64,000 nt of DNA from Halobellus sp. Atlit-31R (GCA_003665935.1 QPLR01000004.1:345370-409369), one strand, 5' to 3'; positions 51,806 to 59,818 are shown, counted from the stretch's first letter. Translations and numbers: made by a program. The notes: generated by a model from the sequence alone, not told the origin.

Positions 51806-52795
51806 ATGGCCGCCACAGCCGAGTTACTGACGCAGGTGTCGGTCGGTGCAGTGGCACTGTACGCGCTCGTGACAGCCGCGAGTCGGGCGATCGATCGGCT
51901 GCTCGCGCTCGCGGAGTACTACGACGTCGACGAGCTCCTCGTCGGGCTGACGGTTCTCGCGCTCGGGACGAGCCTGCCGGAGATCAGCTCGCACTTCATC
52001 GCCTCGGTGGGAATCCTCTCGGGCGTGCTCGACTATCAGGTGACCTCGGCCGTCGTGCTCGGCGGCAACACCGGCTCTTCGACCGTCCAGCAGTTCCTGC
52101 TCGTCGGCGTCCTCCTCATCGGCTACGGGAGCATCCGCCTCACCCGCTCGTTCGTCCGTGAGGTCTACCTCCCGATGCTGGGAGCGCTCCTCGCGACACT
52201 GGCGGTCGCCGCGGACGGGACGATTTCCCGCCTCGACGGGGTCGCGCTGCTGGTCCTCTATCTGACGTACGTCGCGGTCCGAATCGCTCGGCGAGAACGA
52301 ACGCAGTCGCTCCGTGAACCGCCGAGCGCCGATCCGCGCCGGGACGGCCTCGTCGCCGTCGGCCTGCTGGTCGTGGTTCTCCTCTCGGCGTCGCTCCTGC
52401 TTTCGGTCGTCGAAGTGATCGTCGCCACGCTCGCACTCGGCGGGTCGATGGTCGGCGTGGTCACCCTCGGAGTCGCGGCCGCCCTCCCCGAACTGACCGC
52501 CGTGATGGATTCGATCCGGCGGCGGTCGCCGAACGTCGCGCTCGGGACCCTGATCGGCAGCAACATCGTCAATCCGCTCGTGGGTATCGGGCTGGGCGGG
52601 GCGCTGTCGACGTACTACGTTCCGGCCGCCGTCGTTCTGTGGGATCTGCCGTTCAAGATCGTCGGGGGCGGCGGCCTGCTCGCCTGGGCGATCGTCCGTC
52701 GAGGCGGCGATCTCACGCGGACGGAGGGCGGCTATCTGCTCGGTCTGTACTTCGCCTTCGTCGTCGGGCGCCTGCTGTTGTTCCCGGCTCAGTAA
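51806..52795 (+). CDS. Ca2+/Na+ (CaCA superfamily) exchanger-like protein
   Basis: 329 residues, about ten helices. The alpha-repeat motifs are present: LVGLTVLALGTSLPEISSH (about 46-64) and VGVAAALPELTAVMD with GTLIGSNIVNPLVGIGLG. It resembles YrbG/CaxA-type antiporters that use the Na+ gradient. ATG 51806; it starts immediately after the small zinc-type gene. Confidence 0.88.
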   Translation: MAATAELLTQVSVGAVALYALVTAASRAIDRLLALAEYYDVDELLVGLTVLALGTSLPEISSHFIASVGILSGVLDYQVTSAVVLGGNTGSSTVQQFLLVGVLLIGYGSIRLTRSFVREVYLPMLGALLATLAVAADGTISRLDGVALLVLYLTYVAVRIARRERTQSLREPPSADPRRDGLVAVGLLVVVLLSASLLLSVVEVIVATLALGGSMVGVVTLGVAAALPELTAVMDSIRRRSPNVALGTLIGSNIVNPLVGIGLGGALSTYYVPAAVVLWDLPFKIVGGGGLLAWAIVRRGGDLTRTEGGYLLGLYFAFVVGRLLLFPAQ

Positions 52796-52860
52796 GAGGG
52801 GGACCCGACTCCGACTGAGGAGACCGTCGTCGGTGTCGTTCTGTGCCGTCGTTGCGATGC

Positions 52861-53265
52861 GCGTTCGGGTGATGCGTTCCGATGGCGCGTTCGGCAGTGT
52901 TGTTCATCGGTGGTGTTCAGTGTATACATTCAGCAAAGTTATTCATCGAGTCGATCCCGCACCGTATCACCGACACCGGTCGAGACCGTTCAGGCCCCAC
53001 ATTCGTCGTATTCGTGGGGCAAAGGTATCCATGCAGTGTGGCCAAGAGTTGATCCCAGTAACCGCATTCGCTGTACACATTCACTGGTCGCACCCATTGT
53101 ATGTATTCATTATGTGTGTTCAGTAGATGTATTCAGTAATGTTGTTCATCGATTGTATTCAAGAACACAACACACTATATGTGGTCAATCATACACTGTA
53201 TGGAGTGTGTTCGAGGAGTTGTGTACCTGCTGTGATTCACGGAGCACAATCTGTGAGTCAGTTCA
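52861..53265. repeat. 13-base-phased array of TTCA cores, candidate centromere
   Basis: About 20 TTCA-like cores in two blocks. Block 1 starts 52864, 52877, 52890, 52903, 52916, 52929, 52942, exact 13-base steps. Block 2 is offset, and all hits fall on the grid 52989 + 13n: 52989, 53002, 53028 (TCCA), 53067, 53080, 53106, 53119, 53132, 53145, 53158, 53210, 53236, 53262. The unit resembles TGTATTCA plus about five free bases. The tract is AT-richer than its surroundings, has no gene and lies just before a ParA gene, like a parS/parC centromere. Confidence 0.8.
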
Positions 53266-53316
53266 GGAATCACACTCCGGAATGCGTCTGACGAACATTC
53301 AAGATGAGGCCCTTCG

Positions 53317-54204
53317 ATGAATACGACAATGCTCGCGTATTCGACGTACAGTGAGGCCGGTGGAGTGGGCAAGACCACGACAGCGGCGAACCTCGCTGTC
53401 GCGCACGCTCGTGCGGGACTAAAGCCGCTCGTCGTACCGCTAGATCCACAGGACGGCGACCTCTCGCGTCTCTTCGGGGTCGACGGCCAGCGCACCGAGT
53501 CGGTAGACAACGTCGTGCGGCATATGATCCGCCGGCCCAAGGGCGAGTTCGAGGACCTGATCCGAACCGTCGAGGGGGTCGACGTCGTGCCCGAGCACAA
53601 TATGCTCTCGGACCTCGCGGAGTATCTTCAGCGAGAGAAAGAGCAGTCGGAGGCGATGGGCGAGGCATTCGGGATTCACGCGCAGCTCCTACGGGTGCTC
53701 CGCGAGGCCGGCGTCCCCGACGAGTACGACGTCCTGATCTGTGACCCCCCGGCGACGGAGGGGCCGCACCTCTACAACGCGATCAACGCCACGCGCTCGC
53801 TGGTCATCCCCGTCGAGCCGAGCGCGAAGGGAGAGGCCGCCGTGGAGGGGCTCGAAGAGCTCGTCGCCGGCTTCGAAGAGCAACTGAGCGTCCAAGTCGG
53901 TGTGTTGGCCGCGATTCCGATCGGGTTCAAGAACACGCGCGATCAGCGGTCGATTCTCGACGGTATCGACTACCCCGTACCGGAGGTCGTCGGCGAGCGC
54001 GCGTCGTTGATGGAGGGCTGCTGGATGCAGCAGTGCTCTGCCTTCGAGTACGTCCGCGAGCACCGCAGTCGACGTCGGGACTACGAACTCGAGACGCTCG
54101 CGAAGTTCGATCGGCTGGCGCGCCACCTCGAAGCCGAGGTCGGGATCGAAGCGCCGGACCCACCCGAACCGGGGGACGTCGACCACGAGGTGATGACCGT
54201 ATGA
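53317..54204 (+). CDS. ParA/Soj-type partition ATPase
   Basis: 295 residues. The P-loop reads YSEAGGVGKTTTAANLA (about 10-26), so the first Lys of the deviant Walker A (KGGVGKT) is Ala. Further MinD/ParA features are LVVPLDPQDGDLSRLFG, VLICDPPATEGPHLYNA (Walker B) and a C-terminal helix region. It would drive DNA segregation by ATP-dependent nucleoid association. It overlaps the partner gene by ATGA, with the phased repeat array upstream. The start could be shifted by 4 codons (ATG 53329). Confidence 0.87.
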   Translation: MNTTMLAYSTYSEAGGVGKTTTAANLAVAHARAGLKPLVVPLDPQDGDLSRLFGVDGQRTESVDNVVRHMIRRPKGEFEDLIRTVEGVDVVPEHNMLSDLAEYLQREKEQSEAMGEAFGIHAQLLRVLREAGVPDEYDVLICDPPATEGPHLYNAINATRSLVIPVEPSAKGEAAVEGLEELVAGFEEQLSVQVGVLAAIPIGFKNTRDQRSILDGIDYPVPEVVGERASLMEGCWMQQCSAFEYVREHRSRRRDYELETLAKFDRLARHLEAEVGIEAPDPPEPGDVDHEVMTV

Positions 54205-54620
54205 CCGGGATGAAGCGCGGGGCCGGCGAGGATCCGTTCGCCGACGACGGCGACGGCGGCACCGCCGCCTCCGACCAGACGGCCGGCTCCGACGGCGGCG
54301 GGACAGTCGATTCGGACGCGGACGGGGGCGCGTCGTCGACGCCCCCCGAGGACGACCAGCCCACGACGCGCCGGTCGATGCAGATACCGTACAAGTTCCG
54401 GCGCGACGGCGTGCAGGACGGTCGTAGTCGCGTGCCGCTCTTTCTCCAACCGGAGACGAAAACCGCGGAGCGCGATACGCTTCGCGACTTGGAGGACCGC
54501 TTCGGCGACGACGTGTCCCTGACGGATCTTCGGGAGGCGCTCGTGATGGTCGGGCTGGAGCACCTCGACGAGGTCGAAGCCCAACTCGAGGAGTGGGGCT
54601 ACGGAATGACGTTCGAGTAG
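54201..54620 (+). CDS. Small partner protein of the ParA locus
   Basis: 139 residues. The first 60 are acidic and low complexity (DDGDGGTAAS-like). Then comes a basic patch (TTRRSMQIPYKFRRDGVQDGR) and a C-terminal helical region (DTLRDLEDRFGDDVSLTDL, ALVMVGLEHLDEVEAQLEEWG). The overlap with ParA, small size and basic segment fit a centromere-binding adaptor (ParB/ParR-like in role, not in sequence). No known DNA-binding domain is certain. Confidence 0.75.
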   Translation: MTGMKRGAGEDPFADDGDGGTAASDQTAGSDGGGTVDSDADGGASSTPPEDDQPTTRRSMQIPYKFRRDGVQDGRSRVPLFLQPETKTAERDTLRDLEDRFGDDVSLTDLREALVMVGLEHLDEVEAQLEEWGYGMTFE

Positions 54621-54637
54621 GGACTTCGGCAGGCCGG

Positions 54638-54781
54638 CAGTCGGATTGGGCCACGGGACGGCAGTCGGATTGGGCCACGGGACGGCAGTCGGATTGGGCC
54701 ACGGGACAGCAGTCGGATTGGGCCACGGGACAGCAGTCGGATTGGGCCACGGGACGGCAGTCGGATTGGGCCACAGGACCG
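54638..54781. repeat. 24-base tandem repeat, six copies
   Basis: Units start at 54638, 54662, 54686, 54710, 54734 and 54758: cagtcggattgggccacggg plus acgg or acag. The array starts 17 bases after the stop of the ParA partner gene. The frames across it would encode only a repeated peptide and are not counted as genes. Confidence 0.95.
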
Positions 54782-54875
54782 ATAACGAGGGCGGTGAACA
54801 GCCGGACGCGACGACGACGTCGCGGGGGGACTGCGGGCCGTTTGTATTTTGACGCCGGCGCTCCAAGACGGTGGT

Positions 54876-55199
54876 ATGTCGGAGATCGACGCCGGCGACC
54901 TGCTACCGAACGACCGCGTCCAGCAGTCAGTCCTGAGCGGCGACGTGACACAACTGACGCGCGGTGCGAGCAACCAGTACGCGAGTGAGGGAGACACCTT
55001 CGAGATCGAGGGTGAGAGCTTCGCGGTAACGAGCGTCGAACGGCGGACGCTCGGCGACTTCACCGATGCCGACGCCCGGCGGGAGGGCTCGGACTCGCTT
55101 GAGGCGTACAAACAGCGAATGAAGCACGTCCATCCGGGCGATTTCGAGTGGGACGACAGCGACGAAGTGCTGACGTACCGGTTCGAGCGCCGCGACTGA
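54876..55199 (+). CDS. ASCH-domain protein
   Basis: 107 residues from ATG 54876. The short beta-barrel pattern (LTRGASNQYASEGDTFEIEG, FAVTSVERRTLGDFTDADA, then YKQRMKHVHPGDFEW) matches ASCH domains, which bind RNA or act on modified nucleosides. TATA-like TTTGTATTTT at 54841-54850 sits about 28 bases before the ATG. Function in haloarchaea unknown. Confidence 0.75.
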   Translation: MSEIDAGDLLPNDRVQQSVLSGDVTQLTRGASNQYASEGDTFEIEGESFAVTSVERRTLGDFTDADARREGSDSLEAYKQRMKHVHPGDFEWDDSDEVLTYRFERRD

Positions 55200-55231
55200 G
55201 ACGACGGCCACCGACCTGATTTTCAAGAGAG

Positions 55232-55507
55232 ATGTCGTCTACACCGCCACCGCTCCCCGCCGACGTGCGAGCCGTCCTCGCGCAGTTGCTCGACGCGGCG
55301 GAAGGAGCCGTCCACGCCGCCAGATATGCGAGCGTTCGCAACCTTCTCGAGTCCGTCGAGTCGGTGATTCAAAACAAGGTACCGGATCCCGAAGAGCGCC
55401 AGCGACTCCTCTGGGGCTGTGGCGTCGTTCGGGACGCGCTGGTCAAAGACGACGCGACGGCATCAGCGTATCTGTGGTCGATGCACCGTCGGGTGCGGGC
55501 CGCCTGA
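55232..55507 (+). CDS. Small helical haloarchaeal protein, unknown
   Basis: 91 residues, mostly helical (DVRAVLAQLLDAAEGAVHAA, NLLESVESVIQNKVPD, WSMHRRVRAA). No cysteine pair except one C in LLWGCGVV. Unrecognised family. It lies between the ASCH and zinc-ribbon genes on the same strand with short gaps, possibly one transcription unit. Confidence 0.62.
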   Translation: MSSTPPPLPADVRAVLAQLLDAAEGAVHAARYASVRNLLESVESVIQNKVPDPEERQRLLWGCGVVRDALVKDDATASAYLWSMHRRVRAA

Positions 55508-55570
55508 GTCCGGAGCCGTGCGTCGTGCGACTGCCGACGGCTTTGTCATCCCTCCCGCCGTGAAGGGTGT

Positions 55571-56335
55571 ATGGCAACCAACGACGGCGGTCACGAGTCG
55601 CGTGCGGTCGCAGCCCTCGCCGAGCGCCGGTACGAGACAGCGGGCGACGAGTACACTCGGGCGGGCTGGCACGTTCTCGCGGAGCCGCGACCGGGGCAGG
55701 GCCCGTTCGAACCGGACGAGCGGGGCTGGGCCGGGCGGGGGCTCCAACATCTGACCGCCGCGACGGTGGCCTACCGCGTCGCCGGGGCGGATGCGCGCGC
55801 TTCCCGCCGAGCGGTCGAAGGGATCGCCGTCGCCCGTGACCTCGGGACTGGACTCGAGGCGCCGGTCCAGCGCGCCTGCCTGAAGGAGTTCGTCGCCGAC
55901 TTCCGCGCCGCCGGTGACACCGGCGGTGTCGGCGACGCGTACCAACAGGCCGAGTCGGCCTACGGGGCGCTCGACGGGGTCGAGAACGTCCAGCGGTGGG
56001 CGACGTCGCCGCTGTTCGAGGCCGCTGCCGCGGCGGTCAAGCAGGTCGCGCGGGGGCTGGCCAACGGCGAGATCGCCGTCGGCTGGGAAGACCTCCACGG
56101 GAGCGACCCGGCTGATCCGGGACCCTTCCTCGCGGCACGAGCGCGGTTCAAACGGCAGCGGTTCCCGTCGCTCGTCGCACGGACCGTCGACGAGGGGGTG
56201 CTGGCCGCCCCGCGCGGGACTACCGAGTACAACAACGACGTCTATCAGTGTCCGAACTGCGGCTCGACCGACGTCAACTGGGTCGCCGACAGCGTCCTCT
56301 GTATGCGCTGTAACACCCCGACGGAGCGCCGCTGA
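55571..56335 (+). CDS. Helical protein with C-terminal zinc ribbon
   Basis: 254 residues. The first 210 are helical with a TPR-like rhythm (AERRYETAGDEYTRAGWHVL, LTAATVAYRVAGADARA, DAYQQAESAYGALDG). The end is a zinc ribbon: YQCPNCGSTDVNW then VLCMRCNTPTERR, four cysteines. It may be a scaffold with nucleic-acid or protein binding. No assigned function. Confidence 0.75.
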   Translation: MATNDGGHESRAVAALAERRYETAGDEYTRAGWHVLAEPRPGQGPFEPDERGWAGRGLQHLTAATVAYRVAGADARASRRAVEGIAVARDLGTGLEAPVQRACLKEFVADFRAAGDTGGVGDAYQQAESAYGALDGVENVQRWATSPLFEAAAAAVKQVARGLANGEIAVGWEDLHGSDPADPGPFLAARARFKRQRFPSLVARTVDEGVLAAPRGTTEYNNDVYQCPNCGSTDVNWVADSVLCMRCNTPTERR

Positions 56336-56637
56336 GCGGACGGCGACGGGGGGAAGGTAAGTAGTACCGTTCGGCTGTTAGTTACGAGTAATCATAACTT
56401 CACTTATTTGTCTCGAATCCCACTGTTTTTCCACGAGACACAGTGTACAACGTTTACCGCGGCTTTCGTACGACGTTTTCTACGGCCTCTGTATAGTGTG
56501 CTGCCCTTCTATTCTCGTATATCTATATCTTTGACATACTCATTATCTGTATATTTGGCTCCACCAGTGCCCGAAAAGCGCGTTTCTCGGCGTCGCGACG
56601 TGCCCTCAGTCGGCGGCTCCGGCGCAGTCTTCGCTAC

Positions 56638-56652
56638 TTCGGATATATCGAA
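56638..56652 (+). promoter_or_regulatory. 15-mer TTCGGATATATCGAA, candidate operator
   Basis: A near palindrome located 116 bases before ATG 56768. Its exact reverse complement occurs at 58479-58493, after the operon. The nearby IclR gene is the leading candidate binder. Confidence 0.45.
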
Positions 56653-56736
56653 CTACGGCAGCGGTCGGATCGACACGTGAGAGTGCTCTCGGCAGCGAGC
56701 GACGGTCACGCCTCACGATCGACCGACAACGAAGTA

Positions 56737-56744
56737 TTTTATAC
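56737..56744 (+). promoter_or_regulatory. TATA box of the amidohydrolase-Rieske operon
   Basis: TTTTATAC centred about 27 bases before ATG 56768; leaderless transcription predicted. Confidence 0.55.
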
Positions 56745-56767
56745 GCATACCTCACATTCGACTATGT

Positions 56768-57901
56768 ATGGGATCGTCTACCGAGCGGTTAGACCCGGAG
56801 GCGGAGGTGCCGGAGCAGGCGTTCGACGACTACATCGTCGATCTCGACTTCCACGTGAATCCGATGCCGGACGAGCTGATGTCGTACGTCGACGACGACC
56901 TCGTCCGCGACAAGCTCACCACGGAGTTCGGACCGACTCCCGTCGTCGGGAAGTGGGACGCCGCCTACGCGATCAAGGAAGGGACCGAGGGGCTCTTCAC
57001 GCAGGGTCGAGCCGAGTACGCCGAAGACGTACTCGAAGCCTGCCAGAAGTTCGCCATCGACGAGCCGATCGTCAACCCGGGGATCAACAACCTCAATCTC
57101 CAGCATCACCCGGTGCTGAAGAACGGCGTCACGCAGGCGGCGAACGACTATATGCTCGACAACTTCGCCGACGAGGGGATCTACACCGCGATGATGGTTC
57201 CCAAGTGGGACCCCGAGTACGCCGTCGCCGAGATCGAACGCGTCGGCGGCGAGGACAACGTCGCGGCCGCGTACTCGTGGTTCGATCCCAAGGTGCCGTG
57301 GGGGGCCGAACAGTTCGACCCCGTCTTCGAGGCGCTCGTCGAACACGACCTGCCGCTACTGCTCCACGGCTCCCTGGCGTACTGGCCGCAGCACAGCTAC
57401 ATCGGCGACGAGATGATGACCTGGACCGAAGTGTTGGGCTTCGACTGGCCGATCCACGGGATGGTCAACGTCGTCAATATGATTATGCGCGGGGTGTTCG
57501 ATCGCTTCCCCGATCTAAACGTCGTCCTCCAGGAAGCCGGTCACTGGTGGGTCCCCTTCCTCCGGTACCGGATGGACGAGTTCTACGAGATGCATCCCGA
57601 GGACGTGAAGCTCACGCCCCGCAAGCACGAGGTGGGTGAGCGCTACCTCGATCAGACGCCGAGCGACTACCTGCGCGACAACATCTACCTCTGCACGCAG
57701 CCGTTCGCGATGCCGCGGAACGCGGGCGAGGCCGAGGCGATACTCGATCTGAGTCTCGCCGAGGAGATGTTCATCTACTCCAGCGACTGGCCGCACCAGA
57801 CGCTCGACCCGCCGACGTGGTTCTACACCTCGCGGGCCTTCGACGACGCGACGCGCCAGGCGGTCCTCCACGAGAACGCCGAGGAGATCCTCCGCCTCTG
57901 A
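56768..57901 (+). CDS. Amidohydrolase-family (ACMSD-like) metal-dependent hydrolase/decarboxylase
   Basis: 377 residues of the amidohydrolase-related PF04909 type. The first metal site is IVDLDFHVNP (about 21-30), then LLLHGSLAYWPQHSY (about 197), EAGHWWVPFLRYRMDE (about 257) and the metal-binding Asp in YSSDWPHQTLDPP (about 337). Relatives decarboxylate or hydrolyse aromatic-ring-derived acids (ACMSD, gamma-resorcylate decarboxylase). Followed after 7 bases by a Rieske ferredoxin, suggesting a short aromatic or heterocycle route. Confidence 0.85.
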   Translation: MGSSTERLDPEAEVPEQAFDDYIVDLDFHVNPMPDELMSYVDDDLVRDKLTTEFGPTPVVGKWDAAYAIKEGTEGLFTQGRAEYAEDVLEACQKFAIDEPIVNPGINNLNLQHHPVLKNGVTQAANDYMLDNFADEGIYTAMMVPKWDPEYAVAEIERVGGEDNVAAAYSWFDPKVPWGAEQFDPVFEALVEHDLPLLLHGSLAYWPQHSYIGDEMMTWTEVLGFDWPIHGMVNVVNMIMRGVFDRFPDLNVVLQEAGHWWVPFLRYRMDEFYEMHPEDVKLTPRKHEVGERYLDQTPSDYLRDNIYLCTQPFAMPRNAGEAEAILDLSLAEEMFIYSSDWPHQTLDPPTWFYTSRAFDDATRQAVLHENAEEILRL

Positions 57902-57908
57902 TAGGACG

Positions 57909-58286
57909 ATGAGCACCGAACCACAGTTCGACGACAACTTCAGCAGAGTCGCGAGCACGGACGAGATCGAGCGCGGCACTGGAATCGTCGTCGACGTCGA
58001 CGGCATCGAGATCGCCGTGTTCAACGTCGGCGGCGAGTTCTACGCGATCACGAACCGCTGTGCCCACCAGCAGGCGCCGCTGCACAAAGCCGGCGAGCGG
58101 AAGATCAACGCCGAGGACACCTGGACGGACACGCGCGGCGGGGTCAACGAGGAGACCTGCAGCGTGAGCTGTCCCTGGCACCTCTGGGAGTGGGATCTCG
58201 AGACCGGCGAGCACGAGGCCTCGGGCAAGCGAATCGGAACGTTCGACGTCGAAGTCGCCGACGGCGACGTCTACGTCGGTATCTGA
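57909..58286 (+). CDS. Rieske [2Fe-2S] ferredoxin-like protein
   Basis: 125 residues. Cluster ligands are Cys/His in NRCAHQQAPL (about 47-56) and in SCPWHLWEWD (about 86-95). An insert of roughly 25-30 residues (GERKINAEDTWTDTRGG) separates the two motifs. It resembles the ferredoxin subunits of Rieske oxygenases or NirD-like proteins. It is encoded 7 bases after the amidohydrolase, so electron transfer to an oxygenase elsewhere or a redox role in this pathway is inferred. Confidence 0.88.
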   Translation: MSTEPQFDDNFSRVASTDEIERGTGIVVDVDGIEIAVFNVGGEFYAITNRCAHQQAPLHKAGERKINAEDTWTDTRGGVNEETCSVSCPWHLWEWDLETGEHEASGKRIGTFDVEVADGDVYVGI

Positions 58287-58601
58287 CCGAAGGGGCGGGC
58301 GGCAGCACGGCGGACGGGACGACCCGAACGACGCGATTCGGACTGTCACTTCGACAGTCCCGAAGTAGTTCAGCGCGAGCACACCGGCCAGCGGCACGGC
58401 CGCCACGCGAAGCGCGCTGCACCGGCAACAACCCGGTTTCGCGTCGGAGTCGCTGCCGGGACGTCGGCACGCGCGTATTTCGATATATCCGAAATAAATG
58501 CCAGCTCTGGAAGTCAAATAACACTCGTACTTGTGTTATCCGAACACGCGCGGTGAGCGGTCGAGCCACGCCGGATCGGACCGGCGCGGGGGGCCGCCGC
58601 G
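58287..58601. other. 315-base gene-free region with two inverted repeats
   Basis: Lies between the convergent Rieske and IclR genes. It holds ATTTCG-N7-CGAAAT (58477-58495), which contains the 15-mer TTCGATATATCCGAA (58479-58493), and ATAACAC-N8-GTGTTAT (58518-58539). Either may be a regulator site or a terminator-like hairpin. Confidence 0.6.
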
Positions 58602-59369
58602 TTACTCGTAGGTCAGTTTGAGTTCGATCTCGTTCGTCGCCGTGATCGCGAGTTCGGTCAGTCGCTGTCGGTGCGCGTCGTTACGCATCCGGGCGACGGG
58701 CTCGGCGATGGCGACGGCACCGTAGACGCGATCGTTCGCGACGATCGGAGCCGCGACGGCGGAGACCCCCTCCGCAGTCTCGTGTTCGTTGAGCGCGTAC
58801 CCCTGGTCGCGGACGGTGGCGAGTTCGGCGTCGAGCGCCGCACGCGAGGTGATCGACGCCGGCGTCTTCTCCGGAAGCCCGTGACGCGCGACGACGTCGT
58901 CGACGTGTTCCTCGGGCGCGAACGCCAGCATCGCCTTTCCGGAGGCCAGACAGTGCATATACTCGTGTTTGCCCAACCGCTCGTGCGTCTCGATCGACTG
59001 TTCGCCCAGTTCCCGCGCGAGGTAGACGGCTTTCCCGCCCGCCTCGACCATCAGCCACACCGCAGCGCCGCTCTCGGCGGCGGTCTGCTCGAGCGTGGGA
59101 CGTGACTTCTCGAGCACCCGGAACTCCTCCCGCGCAGCGATGCCGAGGTCGAAGAACTGCAACGAGAGTCGGTACTCGCCGTCGTCGTTCACGAGGTAGC
59201 CAAGGTGGGTGAGCGTCTCCAGGTAGTCGTACAGCGTGCTGTCGGAGATGTCGAACTCCGCAGAGAGGTCGGTGAAGGTGGGGTTGTCGAGAGCCTGTAC
59301 CGTCTCGACGATCCTGAACGTCCGCACCGCCGAATTGATCAGACGGTTCGGGGGATCGGGTCGGTCCAT
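58602..59369 (-). CDS. IclR-family transcriptional regulator
   Basis: 255 residues. Winged HTH (TFTDLSAEFDISDSTLYDYL, about 31-50) and C-terminal effector domain (EGVSAVAAPIVANDRVYGAV). Convergent with the amidohydrolase-Rieske pair, of which it is the likely regulator. The leader is unclear: a TATA-like TATTTATAC on the minus strand near 59465 would give a leader of about 70 bases. Confidence 0.88.
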   Translation of the reverse strand: MDRPDPPNRLINSAVRTFRIVETVQALDNPTFTDLSAEFDISDSTLYDYLETLTHLGYLVNDDGEYRLSLQFFDLGIAAREEFRVLEKSRPTLEQTAAESGAAVWLMVEAGGKAVYLARELGEQSIETHERLGKHEYMHCLASGKAMLAFAPEEHVDDVVARHGLPEKTPASITSRAALDAELATVRDQGYALNEHETAEGVSAVAAPIVANDRVYGAVAIAEPVARMRNDAHRQRLTELAITATNEIELKLTYE

Positions 59370-59818
59370 ACCGAATCGTCCGTGTCGAACGTGTTATAAC
59401 TGCTCGCTTCGGAGCCGACGCCTACGCGTTGGGCACTCGCGAGCCGATAAGTAATTTTTCGAGTATAAATAGAGAAGCACACGCAACCTGTAATAATCTG
59501 TACCTTGACGTAGACTAGGTCAGTCGCTGACTAGCTTTTTCGAGCGGTAGATCTGGATGGAGTATTTGAGGAAGGAGCAAAAGATAAATTTCTAGTAATA
59601 CTAAGTTTTCGTATATTTTTATCTACCCAGGACCGTCCGGGGCCGTGGCACAACTCATAAGACGTTCTGAGATTATGCAGTCGTATGACCGACGAAGCGA
59701 GCGCAAGTGACGAAGGAGTGCAGTCTGACTGAACGATGCGGCGAGCTACGAGTGGGTCTCCCGACGTGACGGAATCGTATCAGCCGGAGACAGCGCGCCG
59801 CTGCGTCCGGCCGCATCG
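59370..59818. other. 449-base gene-free, AT-rich region
   Basis: Holds the palindrome GTTATAAC (59392-59399 area), TATAAAT at 59464-59470, a hairpin GTCAG-TCG-CTGAC (59519-59531) extended by an outer CTA/TAG with one bulge and followed by TTTTT (59536-59540), and a second T-rich tract near 59620. A 15-codon ORF at 59686 is not counted. See findings for a candidate small RNA. Confidence 0.5.
59494..59540 (+). ncRNA. Weak candidate small RNA with hairpin and T-run
   Basis: A TATA-like TATAAAT at 59464-59470 would start transcription near 59494, and the bulged hairpin 59515-59534 followed by TTTTT could end it. The same AT-rich block reads as a possible TATA box for the divergent IclR gene, so the assignment is tentative. 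Confidence 0.2.

Larger units (their letters stand above)
56336..56767. other. 432-base gene-free region with promoter elements
   Basis: AT-rich between 56380 and 56560. Contains a weak stem (CACTGT ... ACAGTG, 56421-56445), the 15-mer TTCGGATATATCGAA (56638-56652) and the TATA TTTTATAC (56737-56744) of the amidohydrolase. No gene seen. Confidence 0.6.

Noticed and set aside
52861..53320. Plasmid iteron origin of replication
   Set aside because: No Orc1/Cdc6 or RepH-type initiator gene is present and the linked gene is ParA, so a centromere is the better reading.
54646..54852. ORF encoding a GHGTAVGL repeat peptide
   Set aside because: Generated entirely by the 24-base tandem array; no start context or homologue.
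59686..59733. 15-codon ORF MTDEASASDEG...
   Set aside because: Too short, and no TATA box at the leaderless distance.
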